NCBI GenBank assembly: GCA_964645285.1
Contig: CAZYDR010000024.1
Coordinates: 1-38,114 of the forward strand
Reading direction: 5' to 3'
Source of the DNA: JAYZAP01 sp964645285
GTDB taxonomy: Bacteria > Pseudomonadota > Alphaproteobacteria > JAAXGF01
Length of the DNA: 38,114 nucleotides
Shown: piece after piece, positions 23,342 to 30,930 of the stretch
Layout: every line of letters starts with the position of its first letter
Position numbering within the stretch: position 1 is the first letter of the stretch
Position numbers and translations under genes: made by a program
Notes under the pieces: model-generated
Databases searched by the model: none
The model's input: the letters and a program-made list of their open reading frames with translations, nothing else
Told to the model about the DNA's origin: nothing

Positions 23342-24883
23342 ATGTTGAACGCCGCCATCCTGGTTGAGCACGGCGCCCGCGCCTACCCCGAACGCAACGC
23401 CCTGATCTTCGAGGGCGAGACCCTCAGCTATGGTAACCTTGAGGTCGCCATCAACCGGGTGGCGGGCGGTCTGCGCGCCGCCGGACTCGAGGCCGGCGAT
23501 CATATCGCCCTGTGTTGCCCCAACCGGCCCGAGTTCGTCATCGCCTACTACGCGGTACTGAAACTGGGGGCCACGGTGGTGACCATCAGCGCTCTCTCAA
23601 AGCGCCGCGAGATCGCCTATTACCTTGACGATTCAGACGCCAAGGCGCTGATCTGCTACAGTGGCCGCGACGGCTGGACCCTGGGCCGGAACGCCGCCGA
23701 CGCCTTTGCCGAGATCGACCACTGCCGGCACCTGTGGATCATTCCCGACAGCGACCAGGAAGAGCTGCCCGGCGGGGCCGGAGACTTCACCGACCTTAGG
23801 GCCGGCCAGGCCGATACCTTCGAAATGGCCCCGACGGACCCGGGCCGGACCGCGACCATTCTTTACACCTCGGGCACCACGGGCCAACCCAAGGGAGCCG
23901 AACTGACCCACAACAACATTGTCATGAACGTCATGACCGTGGGCATCCTGTTCCCTGATCGCCACACCGAAATTCAGCTTGTCGCCCTGCCCCTGTTCCA
24001 TGTTTACGCCCAAACCTGCCTCATGCACATGGGCCTCTACACCGGCGACACCCTGGTGCTGATGCAGCGTTTCGAGCCCGGCGCCGCCATGGCGCTCATA
24101 GTCGACACCGGGGTGACCCGCTTTTCCGGGGTGCCGACCATGTACCAGGCCTTCCTCGAACATCCCGATTTCGACGACGACCATGCCAAGCGCCTGGCCG
24201 AGACCGTCGGCATAGTCTCGACCGGCGGCGCGCCCATGCCCCATGCGGTGGCGGAAGCCTTCACCGAGCGCACCGGCATCACGATGATGGAGGGCTACGG
24301 CTGCACCGAGACCTCGCCGGTGGTGCTGGTGACACCGCCCGAAGAAGAGCGCCGCGAGGGCTCGGTGGGCCCGGCGATCTGGGGTGTCGAGGCACGCATC
24401 GTCGATGGCGACGGCGTGGCCCTAGCGGCCGACGAAGTGGGTGAACTGGCGGTCCGCGGCCACTGCGTCATGAAGGGCTATTACAAGCGGCCCGAGGCCA
24501 CCGCCGAGGCTATCCGCAACGGCTGGTATCACACCGGCGACCTCGCCCGCGTGGACGCCGACGGCTATGTCTACCTTGTCGGGCGGACCAAGGAACTGAT
24601 CATCCGGGGCGGCTTCAACGTCTATCCCGCCGAAGTCGAGGACGTGCTGTCGAATCACCCCAAGGTGGCCATCGCCGCGGTCATCGGTATTCCCCATGAG
24701 CGCTACGGCGAGGAGGTCAAGGCCTTCATCGTGCCGCACCGCGACACCGCTCTGGAGGCGGACGAAATCATCGCCTGGGCGCGCGACAACATGGCATCAC
24801 ACAAATACCCACGCATCGTCGAAGTCCGCGACGATCTGCCCCTGACCGATACCGGCAAGGTGCTCAAGCGCGACCTGGCGTAG
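23342..24883 (+). CDS. Acyl-CoA synthetase (AMP-forming)
   Basis: A 513-residue adenylate-forming ligase. The P-loop-like motif YTSGTTGQPKGAELTHNN (about residues 177-194), MEGYGCTETSPV, YHTGDLARVDADGYVYLVGR and the hinge/catalytic lysine region LPLTDTGKVLKRDL are all present. It activates a carboxylic acid to its CoA ester, probably a fatty or aromatic acid. It follows the EamA gene with a three-base gap. The stop is four bases from that of phaR, convergent. Confidence 0.93.
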   Translation: MLNAAILVEHGARAYPERNALIFEGETLSYGNLEVAINRVAGGLRAAGLEAGDHIALCCPNRPEFVIAYYAVLKLGATVVTISALSKRREIAYYLDDSDAKALICYSGRDGWTLGRNAADAFAEIDHCRHLWIIPDSDQEELPGGAGDFTDLRAGQADTFEMAPTDPGRTATILYTSGTTGQPKGAELTHNNIVMNVMTVGILFPDRHTEIQLVALPLFHVYAQTCLMHMGLYTGDTLVLMQRFEPGAAMALIVDTGVTRFSGVPTMYQAFLEHPDFDDDHAKRLAETVGIVSTGGAPMPHAVAEAFTERTGITMMEGYGCTETSPVVLVTPPEEERREGSVGPAIWGVEARIVDGDGVALAADEVGELAVRGHCVMKGYYKRPEATAEAIRNGWYHTGDLARVDADGYVYLVGRTKELIIRGGFNVYPAEVEDVLSNHPKVAIAAVIGIPHERYGEEVKAFIVPHRDTALEADEIIAWARDNMASHKYPRIVEVRDDLPLTDTGKVLKRDLA

Positions 24884-24887
24884 CGCC

Positions 24888-25547
24888 CTATTCGGAGTCT
24901 TTGCTGGCGAGCTTGTTGAGCTGTTGCTGCATGGCGTCGAGCTGGCTTTTGAGGGCGTCGAGTTCCGCCGTATCGTCTTCGCCGGCGCTGTCCTCGCAAC
25001 CACTGGTGGGCGGCGGCGTTTCCGCGGCGCCGTTGCCCTGGGTTCCGCCGGCCTGGTGACCACCGGGGCCACCGGGACCGCCAGGGCCAAACGGGCTGAA
25101 CATGTCCATGGCGTTCTGGAACGCCTTCATGTTGGCCTTGCCCATTTCCTCGACCTGGCGAAACGGGAACATGCCGCCGAAGCTGTTGCCGATCTGGCCG
25201 CGCATCTGCTCCTGATTGCGCGCGAAGGTCTCCATGCTGAGCTCAAGGTAGCGCGGCACGAAGTCACCCAGGCTGTCGCCGTAGAAGCTGATGAGCCGGC
25301 GCAGGAAAGCAATGGGCAGCAGGCTATCGCCCTTGCTCTCTTCTTCCATTATGATCTGGGTCAGCACCGAACGGGTAATGTCGTCGCCCGACTTGGCGTC
25401 AAAGACAACGAAGTTGATGCCCTCCTTGACCATGGTGGAGAGATGGTCAAGGGTCACGTAGCTACTGGTCGCCGTATTGTACAGCCGGCGATTGGCGTAC
25501 TTCTTGATGGTGATCGGTGGGTCTTGATTATCAGTTTTATCGCTCAT
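24888..25547 (-). CDS. phaR: Polyhydroxyalkanoate synthesis repressor PhaR
   Basis: A 219-residue regulator. The N-terminal PHB/PHA accumulation regulator domain begins ITIKKYANRRLYNTATSSYV (13-32), followed by LDHLSTMVKEGINFVVFDAK and two helical modules. A Gly/Pro-rich linker (FGPGGPGGPGG) and a C-terminal coiled coil (ELDALKSQLDAMQQQLNKL) complete it. PhaR binds PHA granules and represses phasin and PHA genes until polymer forms. It is divergent from the phaE-like/phaC genes; the gap holds a TGC-rich candidate operator. Confidence 0.95.
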   Translation of the reverse strand: MSDKTDNQDPPITIKKYANRRLYNTATSSYVTLDHLSTMVKEGINFVVFDAKSGDDITRSVLTQIIMEEESKGDSLLPIAFLRRLISFYGDSLGDFVPRYLELSMETFARNQEQMRGQIGNSFGGMFPFRQVEEMGKANMKAFQNAMDMFSPFGPGGPGGPGGHQAGGTQGNGAAETPPPTSGCEDSAGEDDTAELDALKSQLDAMQQQLNKLASKDSE

Positions 25548-25630
25548 AACGATCCATCGATGTCAAACCTGAACACGGGCCCGGCAACACACATCCGGGC
25601 GCTCGTCATAAGACCCTACAGCACGTCTTT

Positions 25631-25655
25631 GTGCGCTGCAAACATTGCGATGCAC
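25631..25655. promoter_or_regulatory. Candidate PhaR operator between phaR and phaC genes
   Basis: GTGCGCTGCAAACATTGCGA followed by TGCAC: an imperfect palindrome rich in TGC/GCA, the kind of site bound by PhaR in Paracoccus and Rhodobacter. It lies in the shared divergent region, consistent with autoregulation. Assignment is by pattern only. Confidence 0.35.
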
Positions 25656-25722
25656 ACGGATTTTCACCCGACCCGAGCCTAATGGCTGGCCGAGGCCCGT
25701 TGCCTGGCCTATAGTCGAGGCC

Positions 25723-26100
25723 ATGTCCGACGACCCGCGCGATCCTGAAATCCTGGCCCGACGGTTTCTCGACCTGTGGCAGGAGCAAGTCGCCACGTCG
25801 GTGGCCGATCCGGCGCTGGCGCAATGGCTCGCCGGGTTCATAGCCACTTCACCGGGCGCCGCCACAGCGGGGAACGCAGCAGATGGACAAGCCTTCGCCG
25901 ATATCTTCGCAGCCATGTCCCAATCCTATGCGAGTCATGGCGCCTCGGCCGCTGCCCCTGCATCTGGCCCGGGCGATGACCGTGTGGACGAGCTCGCTCG
26001 CCGCCTTGCCGAGTGCGAAAGCCGGCTTGCTGCCCTGGAGTCCGGCCCTGGCGGCGCGCGGGCAAAGCCTGGCAAGCGACCTCGCAAGTGTCAGACCTGA
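25723..26100 (+). CDS. Short PhaE-like protein overlapping phaC
   Basis: A 125-residue acidic protein: helical N-terminus (PEILARRFLDLWQEQVATSV, residues 8-27), low-complexity Ala/Ser middle and a coiled-coil-like segment DDRVDELARRLAECESRLAA near 85-104, ending in a basic tail. Helix followed by coiled coil right before a class III-like PHA synthase is suggestive of PhaE, the activating subunit, but PhaE is usually about 350 residues, so this would be a minimal form. The last 170 or so bases overlap phaC in another frame; both frames look coding there. Confidence 0.65.
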   Translation: MSDDPRDPEILARRFLDLWQEQVATSVADPALAQWLAGFIATSPGAATAGNAADGQAFADIFAAMSQSYASHGASAAAPASGPGDDRVDELARRLAECESRLAALESGPGGARAKPGKRPRKCQT

Positions 26101-27148
26101 AGCACTGACCGGCGCCATCGCCGGCGAGGTCCGGCGCCGTGGCGGCGCCATGATGGCCGGCATCGAGGCCTATCAGAACCACTCCTACCAGCGCCGCCTG
26201 CGCGACCCGGCGGTGGTCTGGCGTGACGGTGCCAGCCGGCTACTCGACTACGGCGCCCGGAGGCGCGACAAAGACCGGGCCGTCCCGGTGTTGTTCGTGC
26301 CCTCCCTGGTCAACCGCTACTACATTCTCGATCTGTCGAAGCGCCGCAGCCTGGTGCGTTGGCTGGCGTCCCATGGCCTGCGCCCCCTGGTGGTCGACTG
26401 GGGGCCGCCGGGCGACGCCGAACGCGGTTTCGACCTCGACGCCTACATCACCCAGCGCCTCGAACCGGCGCTCGATGCCGCCCGGCAACTGACCGGCGGG
26501 CCGGTGGCCGTGGCCGGCTATTGCATGGGGGGACTGCTGGCCCTGGCTCTGGCGTTGCGTCGGCCCAAGGATGTCCGGGCCCTGGCCCTGCTGGCGACCC
26601 CGTGGGACTTTCACGGTACGGGCGATGTCCACAGCCACTTGCTCAGCGCCATGGGACCCTCGCTGGAAGGCCTTCTGTCGCTGTTCGGCGAGTTGCCTAT
26701 CGACGTACTCCAGGCGCTGTTTACCTGGTCCGACCCGAGCATGGTGTCGAACAAGTTTCGCGCCTTCGCCGCCATGGACGGCGACAGCCAAAGGGCCGAG
26801 GACTTCGTCGCCCTGGAGAACTGGCTCAACGACGGCGTCGCCCTCACCGCCGGAGTGGCCCGCGACTGCTTGACCGGATGGTACGGCGAAAACCGTCCGG
26901 CCCGGGGCCAGTGGCGGGTCGCCGACACAGCCATCGAGCCCGGCAAGCTGGCGGTGCCGTCCCTGGTCGCCCTGCCTCGTAGCGACCGCATCGTGGCGCC
27001 AGCCTCGGCCGCCGCTCTGGCCGACGCTTTGGGCAATTGCCAGCGATTGACGCCGCCGTCGGGACATATCGGCATGGTGGTCGGCGGCGCCGCCCGCGAG
27101 ACCCTGTGGCAACCCCTGGGCAAATGGCTGAGGCACGCTGGGCCATGA
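25928..27148 (+). CDS. phaC: PHA synthase, PhaC-like alpha/beta hydrolase-fold protein
   Basis: About 406 residues; polymerises (R)-3-hydroxyacyl-CoA into polyhydroxyalkanoate on granules. The lipase-like box has Cys in place of Ser (AGYCMGGLLAL), as in PHA synthases. The Asp is in LPRSDRIVAP and the His in PSGHIGMVVGG. The length is near class III PhaC rather than the 590-residue class I type. The frame is open from 25883, but residues before MRVMAPRPLPLHLA look like out-of-frame translation of the PhaE-like gene, so I chose 25928 (25937 is also possible). No clear ribosome binding site is visible, fitting translational coupling. The stop is followed at once by the tandem repeat. Confidence 0.9.
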   Translation: MRVMAPRPLPLHLARAMTVWTSSLAALPSAKAGLLPWSPALAARGQSLASDLASVRPEALTGAIAGEVRRRGGAMMAGIEAYQNHSYQRRLRDPAVVWRDGASRLLDYGARRRDKDRAVPVLFVPSLVNRYYILDLSKRRSLVRWLASHGLRPLVVDWGPPGDAERGFDLDAYITQRLEPALDAARQLTGGPVAVAGYCMGGLLALALALRRPKDVRALALLATPWDFHGTGDVHSHLLSAMGPSLEGLLSLFGELPIDVLQALFTWSDPSMVSNKFRAFAAMDGDSQRAEDFVALENWLNDGVALTAGVARDCLTGWYGENRPARGQWRVADTAIEPGKLAVPSLVALPRSDRIVAPASAAALADALGNCQRLTPPSGHIGMVVGGAARETLWQPLGKWLRHAGP

Positions 27149-27152
27149 TTCA

Positions 27153-27340
27153 TTGCCATGGTCGAATTGTTGTTGCCATGGTCGAATTGTTGTTGCNNNN
27201 NNNNNNNNNNNNNNNNNNNNNNNNNNNNNNNNNNNNNNNNNNNNNNNNNNNNNNNNNNNNNNNNNNNNNNNNNNNNNNNNNNNNNNNNNNNNNNNNTTGC
27301 CATGGTCGAATTGTTGTTGCCATGGTCGAATTGTTGTTGC
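27153..27340. repeat. 20-bp tandem repeat interrupted by a gap, between phaC and phaA
   Basis: Two full units and part of a third of CCATGGTCGAATTGTTGTTG lie on each side of a run of 100 Ns. The 44 bases before the Ns (27153-27196) are identical to the 44 bases after (27297-27340). The true number of units is unknown. The repeat unit carries TTGTTGTTGC, part of the TGC-rich operator pattern at its right end. Confidence 0.9.
27197..27296. other. Assembly gap of exactly 100 Ns
   Basis: A scaffold gap of unknown true length. Open frames crossing it are not genes. Confidence 0.99.
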
Positions 27341-27350
27341 AGTGCAGCAA
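27337..27350. promoter_or_regulatory. Candidate PhaR operator upstream of phaA
   Basis: TTGC-AGTGCA-GCAA, with inverted TTGC/GCAA ends; the other strand reads CTGC-ACT-GCAA, one base from the CTGC-N3-GCAG pattern reported for PhaR of Rhodobacter/Paracoccus. It starts at the last repeat unit, 62 bases before the phaA start. Assignment by pattern. Confidence 0.45.
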
Positions 27351-27412
27351 AATTTGAGTAAATTGACTGCGAAATTCAGCGCTCTCCAGTCGTCAGGCAA
27401 AGGACTAAAGCC

Positions 27413-28600
27413 ATGAGCAGTTCCGACAATTCCGTGATCATCGCCAGCATCGCCCGCACACCGGTGGGTGCCTTCAGCGGCGGCCTGGCCTCGCTGCCGG
27501 CGTCCGACCTCGGCGCTGTCGCCATCGGCGCCGCCCTCGAGCGCGCCGGGGTTGAAGCCGGCGCGGTGTCGGAGGTCATCCTCGGCCAGATCCTCAGCGC
27601 CGGCCAGGGCCAGAACCCGGCGCGCCAGGCGTCGATCGGCGCCGGCATCCCGGTGGAAGCGCCGGCCTGGGGCGTCAACCAGCTTTGCGGCTCCGGCCTG
27701 CGCGCGGTGGCGCTGGGTTATCAGGCCATCGTCAACGGCGACAGCGCCATTGTCGTCGCCGGCGGCCAGGAGAGCATGAGCCGGGCGCCCCACTGCATGC
27801 ATATGCGCAACGGCACCAAACTGGGACCGGCCGAGATGGTCGATACCATGATCAAGGACGGCCTGTGGGACGCCTTCAACGGCTACCACATGGGCAATAC
27901 CGCCGAGAACGTGGCCGAGCGCTGGCAGATTACCCGTGAGGACCAGGACAACTTCGCCACCGCCTCCCAGACCAAGGCCGAGGCGGCGCAAAAGGCCGGC
28001 CGCTTCAACGATGAAATCGTCCCGGTAACGATCAAGACCCGCAAGGGCAAGACCGTGGTCGACAGCGATGAGCACCCGCGCCACGGCACCACCGCGGAAG
28101 CCCTCGCCGGCCTGCGTCCGGCTTTCGCCAAGGACGGCACGGTGACCGCCGGCAACGCCAGCGGCATCAACGACGGCGCCGCCGCCGCCGTACTCATGAG
28201 CGCCGCCGAGGCCGAGCGCCGCGGCGTCACACCCCTGGCGCGCATCGTTTCCTGGGCCCATGCCGGGGTCGATCCGGCGATCATGGGGTCCGGTCCGATC
28301 CCGGCCAGCCGCGCCGCCCTGGAAAAGGCCGGCTGGAGCGCCGACGATCTCGACCTGATCGAAGCCAACGAAGCCTTCGCGGCCCAGGCCTGCGCGGTCA
28401 ACAAGGAACTGGCCTGGGATACGGACAAGGTCAACGTCAACGGCGGGGCCATTGCCCTGGGCCATCCCATCGGCGCCTCGGGGGCGCGGGTGTTGACCAC
28501 ACTGCTGTACGAGATGGGCCGGCGCGACGCCAAGAAGGGTCTGGCGACCCTGTGCATCGGCGGCGGCATGGGCATCGCCATGTGCGTTGCCCGCGATTAA
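27413..28600 (+). CDS. phaA: Acetyl-CoA acetyltransferase
   Basis: A 395-residue thiolase that condenses two acetyl-CoA to acetoacetyl-CoA, the first PHB step. Catalytic residues: nucleophile C92 (NQLCGSGLRA), H351 (ALGHPIGASG) and C381 (LCIGGGMG). The start has AAAGGA nine bases upstream. It is followed 28 bases later by phaB in the same operon. The length is normal for biosynthetic thiolases. Confidence 0.96.
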   Translation: MSSSDNSVIIASIARTPVGAFSGGLASLPASDLGAVAIGAALERAGVEAGAVSEVILGQILSAGQGQNPARQASIGAGIPVEAPAWGVNQLCGSGLRAVALGYQAIVNGDSAIVVAGGQESMSRAPHCMHMRNGTKLGPAEMVDTMIKDGLWDAFNGYHMGNTAENVAERWQITREDQDNFATASQTKAEAAQKAGRFNDEIVPVTIKTRKGKTVVDSDEHPRHGTTAEALAGLRPAFAKDGTVTAGNASGINDGAAAAVLMSAAEAERRGVTPLARIVSWAHAGVDPAIMGSGPIPASRAALEKAGWSADDLDLIEANEAFAAQACAVNKELAWDTDKVNVNGGAIALGHPIGASGARVLTTLLYEMGRRDAKKGLATLCIGGGMGIAMCVARD

Positions 28601-28628
28601 TTCATGAGCCGGGGGGGAAAGAAAAACT

Positions 28629-29354
28629 ATGGGACGTGTTGCTTTAGTGACCGGGGGCACCCGGGGCATCGGCGCGGCAATTTCAATCGGCCTGCGCGAC
28701 GCCGGCTATACGGTGGCGGCGACCTACGCCGGCAATGCCGAGGCCGCCGCGGCGTTCAAGGCCGAGACCGGCACCGCGGTCTACAAATGGGACGTCGGTG
28801 ATTTCGACGCCTGCGCCCAGGGCATTGCCCAGGTCACCGCCGACCTCGGCGCCGTCGAAGTGTTGGTTAACAACGCCGGCATCACCCGCGACAGTATGCT
28901 CCATCGCATGGACCTAGAAGCCTGGCGCTCGGTCATGGCGACCAACCTGGATTCGCTCTTCAACATGTGCCGGGGCGTCATCGAGAACATGCGCGCCCAG
29001 GGTTTCGGACGGATCGTCAATATTGGTTCTATCAACGGCCAGAAGGGCCAGATGGGCCAGACCAACTACTCGGCGGCCAAAGCCGGATTGGTCGGCTTCA
29101 CCAAGGCCCTGGCTCAGGAAAATGCCATCAAGGGCGTCACCGTGAATGCCATCGCGCCGGGTTACATCGCCACAGAAATGGTCCGCGCCGTGCCCGAAGA
29201 GGTGCTGAATACCAAGATTCTGCCCTATATTCCGGCTGGCCGCCTGGGTGAAGCCGAGGAAATCGCCCGCTGCGTAGTTTTCCTGGTGGCCGACGACGCC
29301 GGCTTCATAACCGGCTCGACCCTCACCGCCAACGGTGGTCAATACATGACCTGA
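28629..29354 (+). CDS. phaB: Acetoacetyl-CoA reductase
   Basis: A 241-residue SDR that reduces acetoacetyl-CoA to (R)-3-hydroxybutyryl-CoA with NADPH. TGGTRGIG (about residues 9-16), NNAG, catalytic Ser in NIGSINGQKGQMGQTNYSAA and the YSAAK pair are intact; GQKGQ.GQTNYSAAKAG is typical of PhaB. A G-run (GGGGGGGAAAG) gives the ribosome binding site. It completes the phaA-phaB operon. Confidence 0.96.
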   Translation: MGRVALVTGGTRGIGAAISIGLRDAGYTVAATYAGNAEAAAAFKAETGTAVYKWDVGDFDACAQGIAQVTADLGAVEVLVNNAGITRDSMLHRMDLEAWRSVMATNLDSLFNMCRGVIENMRAQGFGRIVNIGSINGQKGQMGQTNYSAAKAGLVGFTKALAQENAIKGVTVNAIAPGYIATEMVRAVPEEVLNTKILPYIPAGRLGEAEEIARCVVFLVADDAGFITGSTLTANGGQYMT

Positions 29355-29424
29355 GGCCCGCGCCAATCAAAGGTTTCCGCTTGAGTTCAACTGGGTAGCG
29401 CTATATTTCGCGAAACGTTGGAAC

Positions 29425-29467
29425 TGTGACGATCGTCACTTGAAATAGCGATTTGATAAACAATACT
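29425..29467 (+). promoter_or_regulatory. CRP/FNR-type operator and promoter
   Basis: TGTGA-CGATCG-TCACT at 29425-29440 contains a perfect 14-bp palindrome (GTGACGATCGTCAC) and matches the CRP consensus at nine of ten half-site bases. TTGAAA (29440-29445) and AATACT (29462-29467) form a promoter with a 16-base spacer. The predicted start near 29474 puts the operator centre at about -41, the class II activator position. Confidence 0.55.
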
Positions 29468-29557
29468 GCCGGTAATCGGATATTTGCAGTTCTTGCGACA
29501 TGCTGTGCCCTGATAGCGAAACTATGCCGTACAGCTTGTTTTGTGAAAGAACCGACC

Positions 29558-30322
29558 ATGGTCGACTTCGGAATTTTCCGCGCCCTTGCTTTGGCTTGTG
29601 CCCTGATTGTGGCCTTTGCGAGCCCGCTTGCGGCGACGGAAAGCGACCAAACGGATCCCACCACCGAGGAAACAGGTGGTCTCCAATCCTATGACAAGCT
29701 GTTGGCCGCGGCCCTTGATAGCGAACCGGCGGCGCGCGGCGCACTCCAGAGCGCCGGCGGCCATGATCTGCTGTCCGACGGCCTGCTTGATCTCCACAAG
29801 TTCTTCGTCAAAGTGCCCGACGGCACCTATCGCCTGACCCTGCTGACCGACGCGATGGGCAACGTTACCCTGGCCAGTCCCCTGGGCGATACGGTCATGG
29901 TCAACGGCCTCCGCATCCCCATACTGAGCGGCGGCTCCGACACCTGGCTCGACAACGGCGTCCTTGTCCTTGGCGGCACTCAGAATGCCGGCGGCGCCCG
30001 GGGCAGCGGCGGCGCCACCGTGATAACCGTCGAGGTCATCGGCGGCCAGCTCATGCTCGAATTCCTACCCGAGGAAGGCCAGAATATTTTCCTTTCCGGC
30101 ATTATCCTTGAACCCATCGAAGACTCCAGCGGGCTCGCCACGTCCGATGTCTTCACCGACATCGAAGAAATCTTCGACGCCGAAGCAATCATCGCCGAGG
30201 CTATTGGTGCAGCCCTCGAAAACATCGCCACAGCGGCCGGCGGTGATGAGGGCGCTGTCGACGATATTATCAACGTCGACAAAGTGGCGACGGAAGAAAT
30301 CGACGCGGTCAGCCCGAGCTGA
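29558..30322 (+). CDS. Secreted protein of unknown function
   Basis: A 254-residue protein with a signal peptide (MVDFGIFRALALACALIVAF, cleavage probably after SPLAA). The mature part is acidic, with a beta-rich middle (TYRLTLLTDAMGNVTLASPL through VLVLGGTQNAGGARGSGGAT) and an acidic helical C-terminus (IEEIFDAEAIIAEAIGAALE). It resembles no family I know. The frame is open from 29453, but the signal peptide fixes the start at 29558. It is preceded by a CRP/FNR-like promoter and ended by its own terminator, so it is a single-gene unit next to the pha genes. Confidence 0.75.
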   Translation: MVDFGIFRALALACALIVAFASPLAATESDQTDPTTEETGGLQSYDKLLAAALDSEPAARGALQSAGGHDLLSDGLLDLHKFFVKVPDGTYRLTLLTDAMGNVTLASPLGDTVMVNGLRIPILSGGSDTWLDNGVLVLGGTQNAGGARGSGGATVITVEVIGGQLMLEFLPEEGQNIFLSGIILEPIEDSSGLATSDVFTDIEEIFDAEAIIAEAIGAALENIATAAGGDEGAVDDIINVDKVATEEIDAVSPS

Positions 30323-30348
30323 CGTCGCACCCCTGAATTCGATCCCCC

Positions 30349-30380
30349 GAGCCGCGGACCTGTCCGCGGCTCGTTCTTTT
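30349..30380 (+). terminator. Rho-independent terminator of the secreted protein gene
   Basis: Perfect 10-bp stem GAGCCGCGGA / TCCGCGGCTC (30349-30358, 30363-30372), loop CCTG, then GTTCTTTT. The T-run touches the stop codon of the convergent mmcB gene. Confidence 0.92.
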
Positions 30381-30849
30381 ATGGCGCCGGGTCTTCGACG
30401 CGACGTAGCCGCGCGGCCGCGTGGCGGGCAAAACGAGTGGTTTGGGCGCGCCGGGTTGTGGCGTTCATCTTCATGGCCGGCGGCGGCCTGACCACGGTCC
30501 CGCCAAACCGGTCGGCGATGATGACACCGGCATCGCCGGGCAATTTCGACACGGGAAAATCGGCGGCCACGGCAAAATAGAAATGGTCGCAAAACCGCAG
30601 ATATTCGGGCCATTTTTTGTCGGACTGAAAATCAGCGGTACTGGATTTGACTTCGACAATGGCAAAGCCACCATGGCGGTCGAGACCGATGACATCGGCT
30701 CGCCGGCCCGAACTGAGAGGCATTTCCGTCAACGTCCCGTAGCCCAACGCTCCCAGCACCCGACAGACGCCACGGGCAATGTCGCCCGCATCGCTTTCGC
30801 CCGCGGCCGGCCGCTCGTGGTCCAGTTCAAGTTCACCGTTGACCGCCAT
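30379..30849 (-). CDS. mmcB: MmcB family DNA repair protein
   Basis: A 156-residue protein with a nuclease-like core: GRRADVIGLDRHGGFAIVEV (about 48-67) with the D-x(n)-E-x-K pattern (D52...E66-V-K68), then DFQSDKKWPEYLRFCDHFYF and DAGVIIAD. In Caulobacter mmcB is an SOS gene protecting against DNA crosslinks. An imperfect LexA-like site (ATAC-N7-GAAC, plus strand) is at 30868-30882; the usual GAAC-N7-GAAC is matched at six of eight bases. It stands alone. Confidence 0.88.
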   Translation of the reverse strand: MAVNGELELDHERPAAGESDAGDIARGVCRVLGALGYGTLTEMPLSSGRRADVIGLDRHGGFAIVEVKSSTADFQSDKKWPEYLRFCDHFYFAVAADFPVSKLPGDAGVIIADRFGGTVVRPPPAMKMNATTRRAQTTRFARHAAARLRRVEDPAP

Positions 30850-30930
30850 TGCTCGTCGCCCCGATCGATACGAAAGGGGAACATCTTAGCGTCGGCACGG
30901 ACCACGATCAATAACGATCGACCCTAATTC

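Noticed and set aside
25710..25715. TATAGT as -10 box for the PhaE-like gene
   Set aside because: It would give a leaderless transcript and there is no -35 at the right distance.
27153..27340. CRISPR array
   Set aside because: The repeats are directly adjacent with no unique spacers and no cas genes are present.
26240..28669. 809-codon open frame opposite phaC and phaA
   Set aside because: Antisense shadow that crosses the 100-N gap.
30868..30882. LexA box before mmcB
   Set aside because: Only six of eight consensus bases match; noted in the gene entry but too weak to list as a site.
30421..30927. Plus-strand open frame over mmcB
   Set aside because: Shadow of mmcB, whose nuclease-like core is clear on the minus strand.
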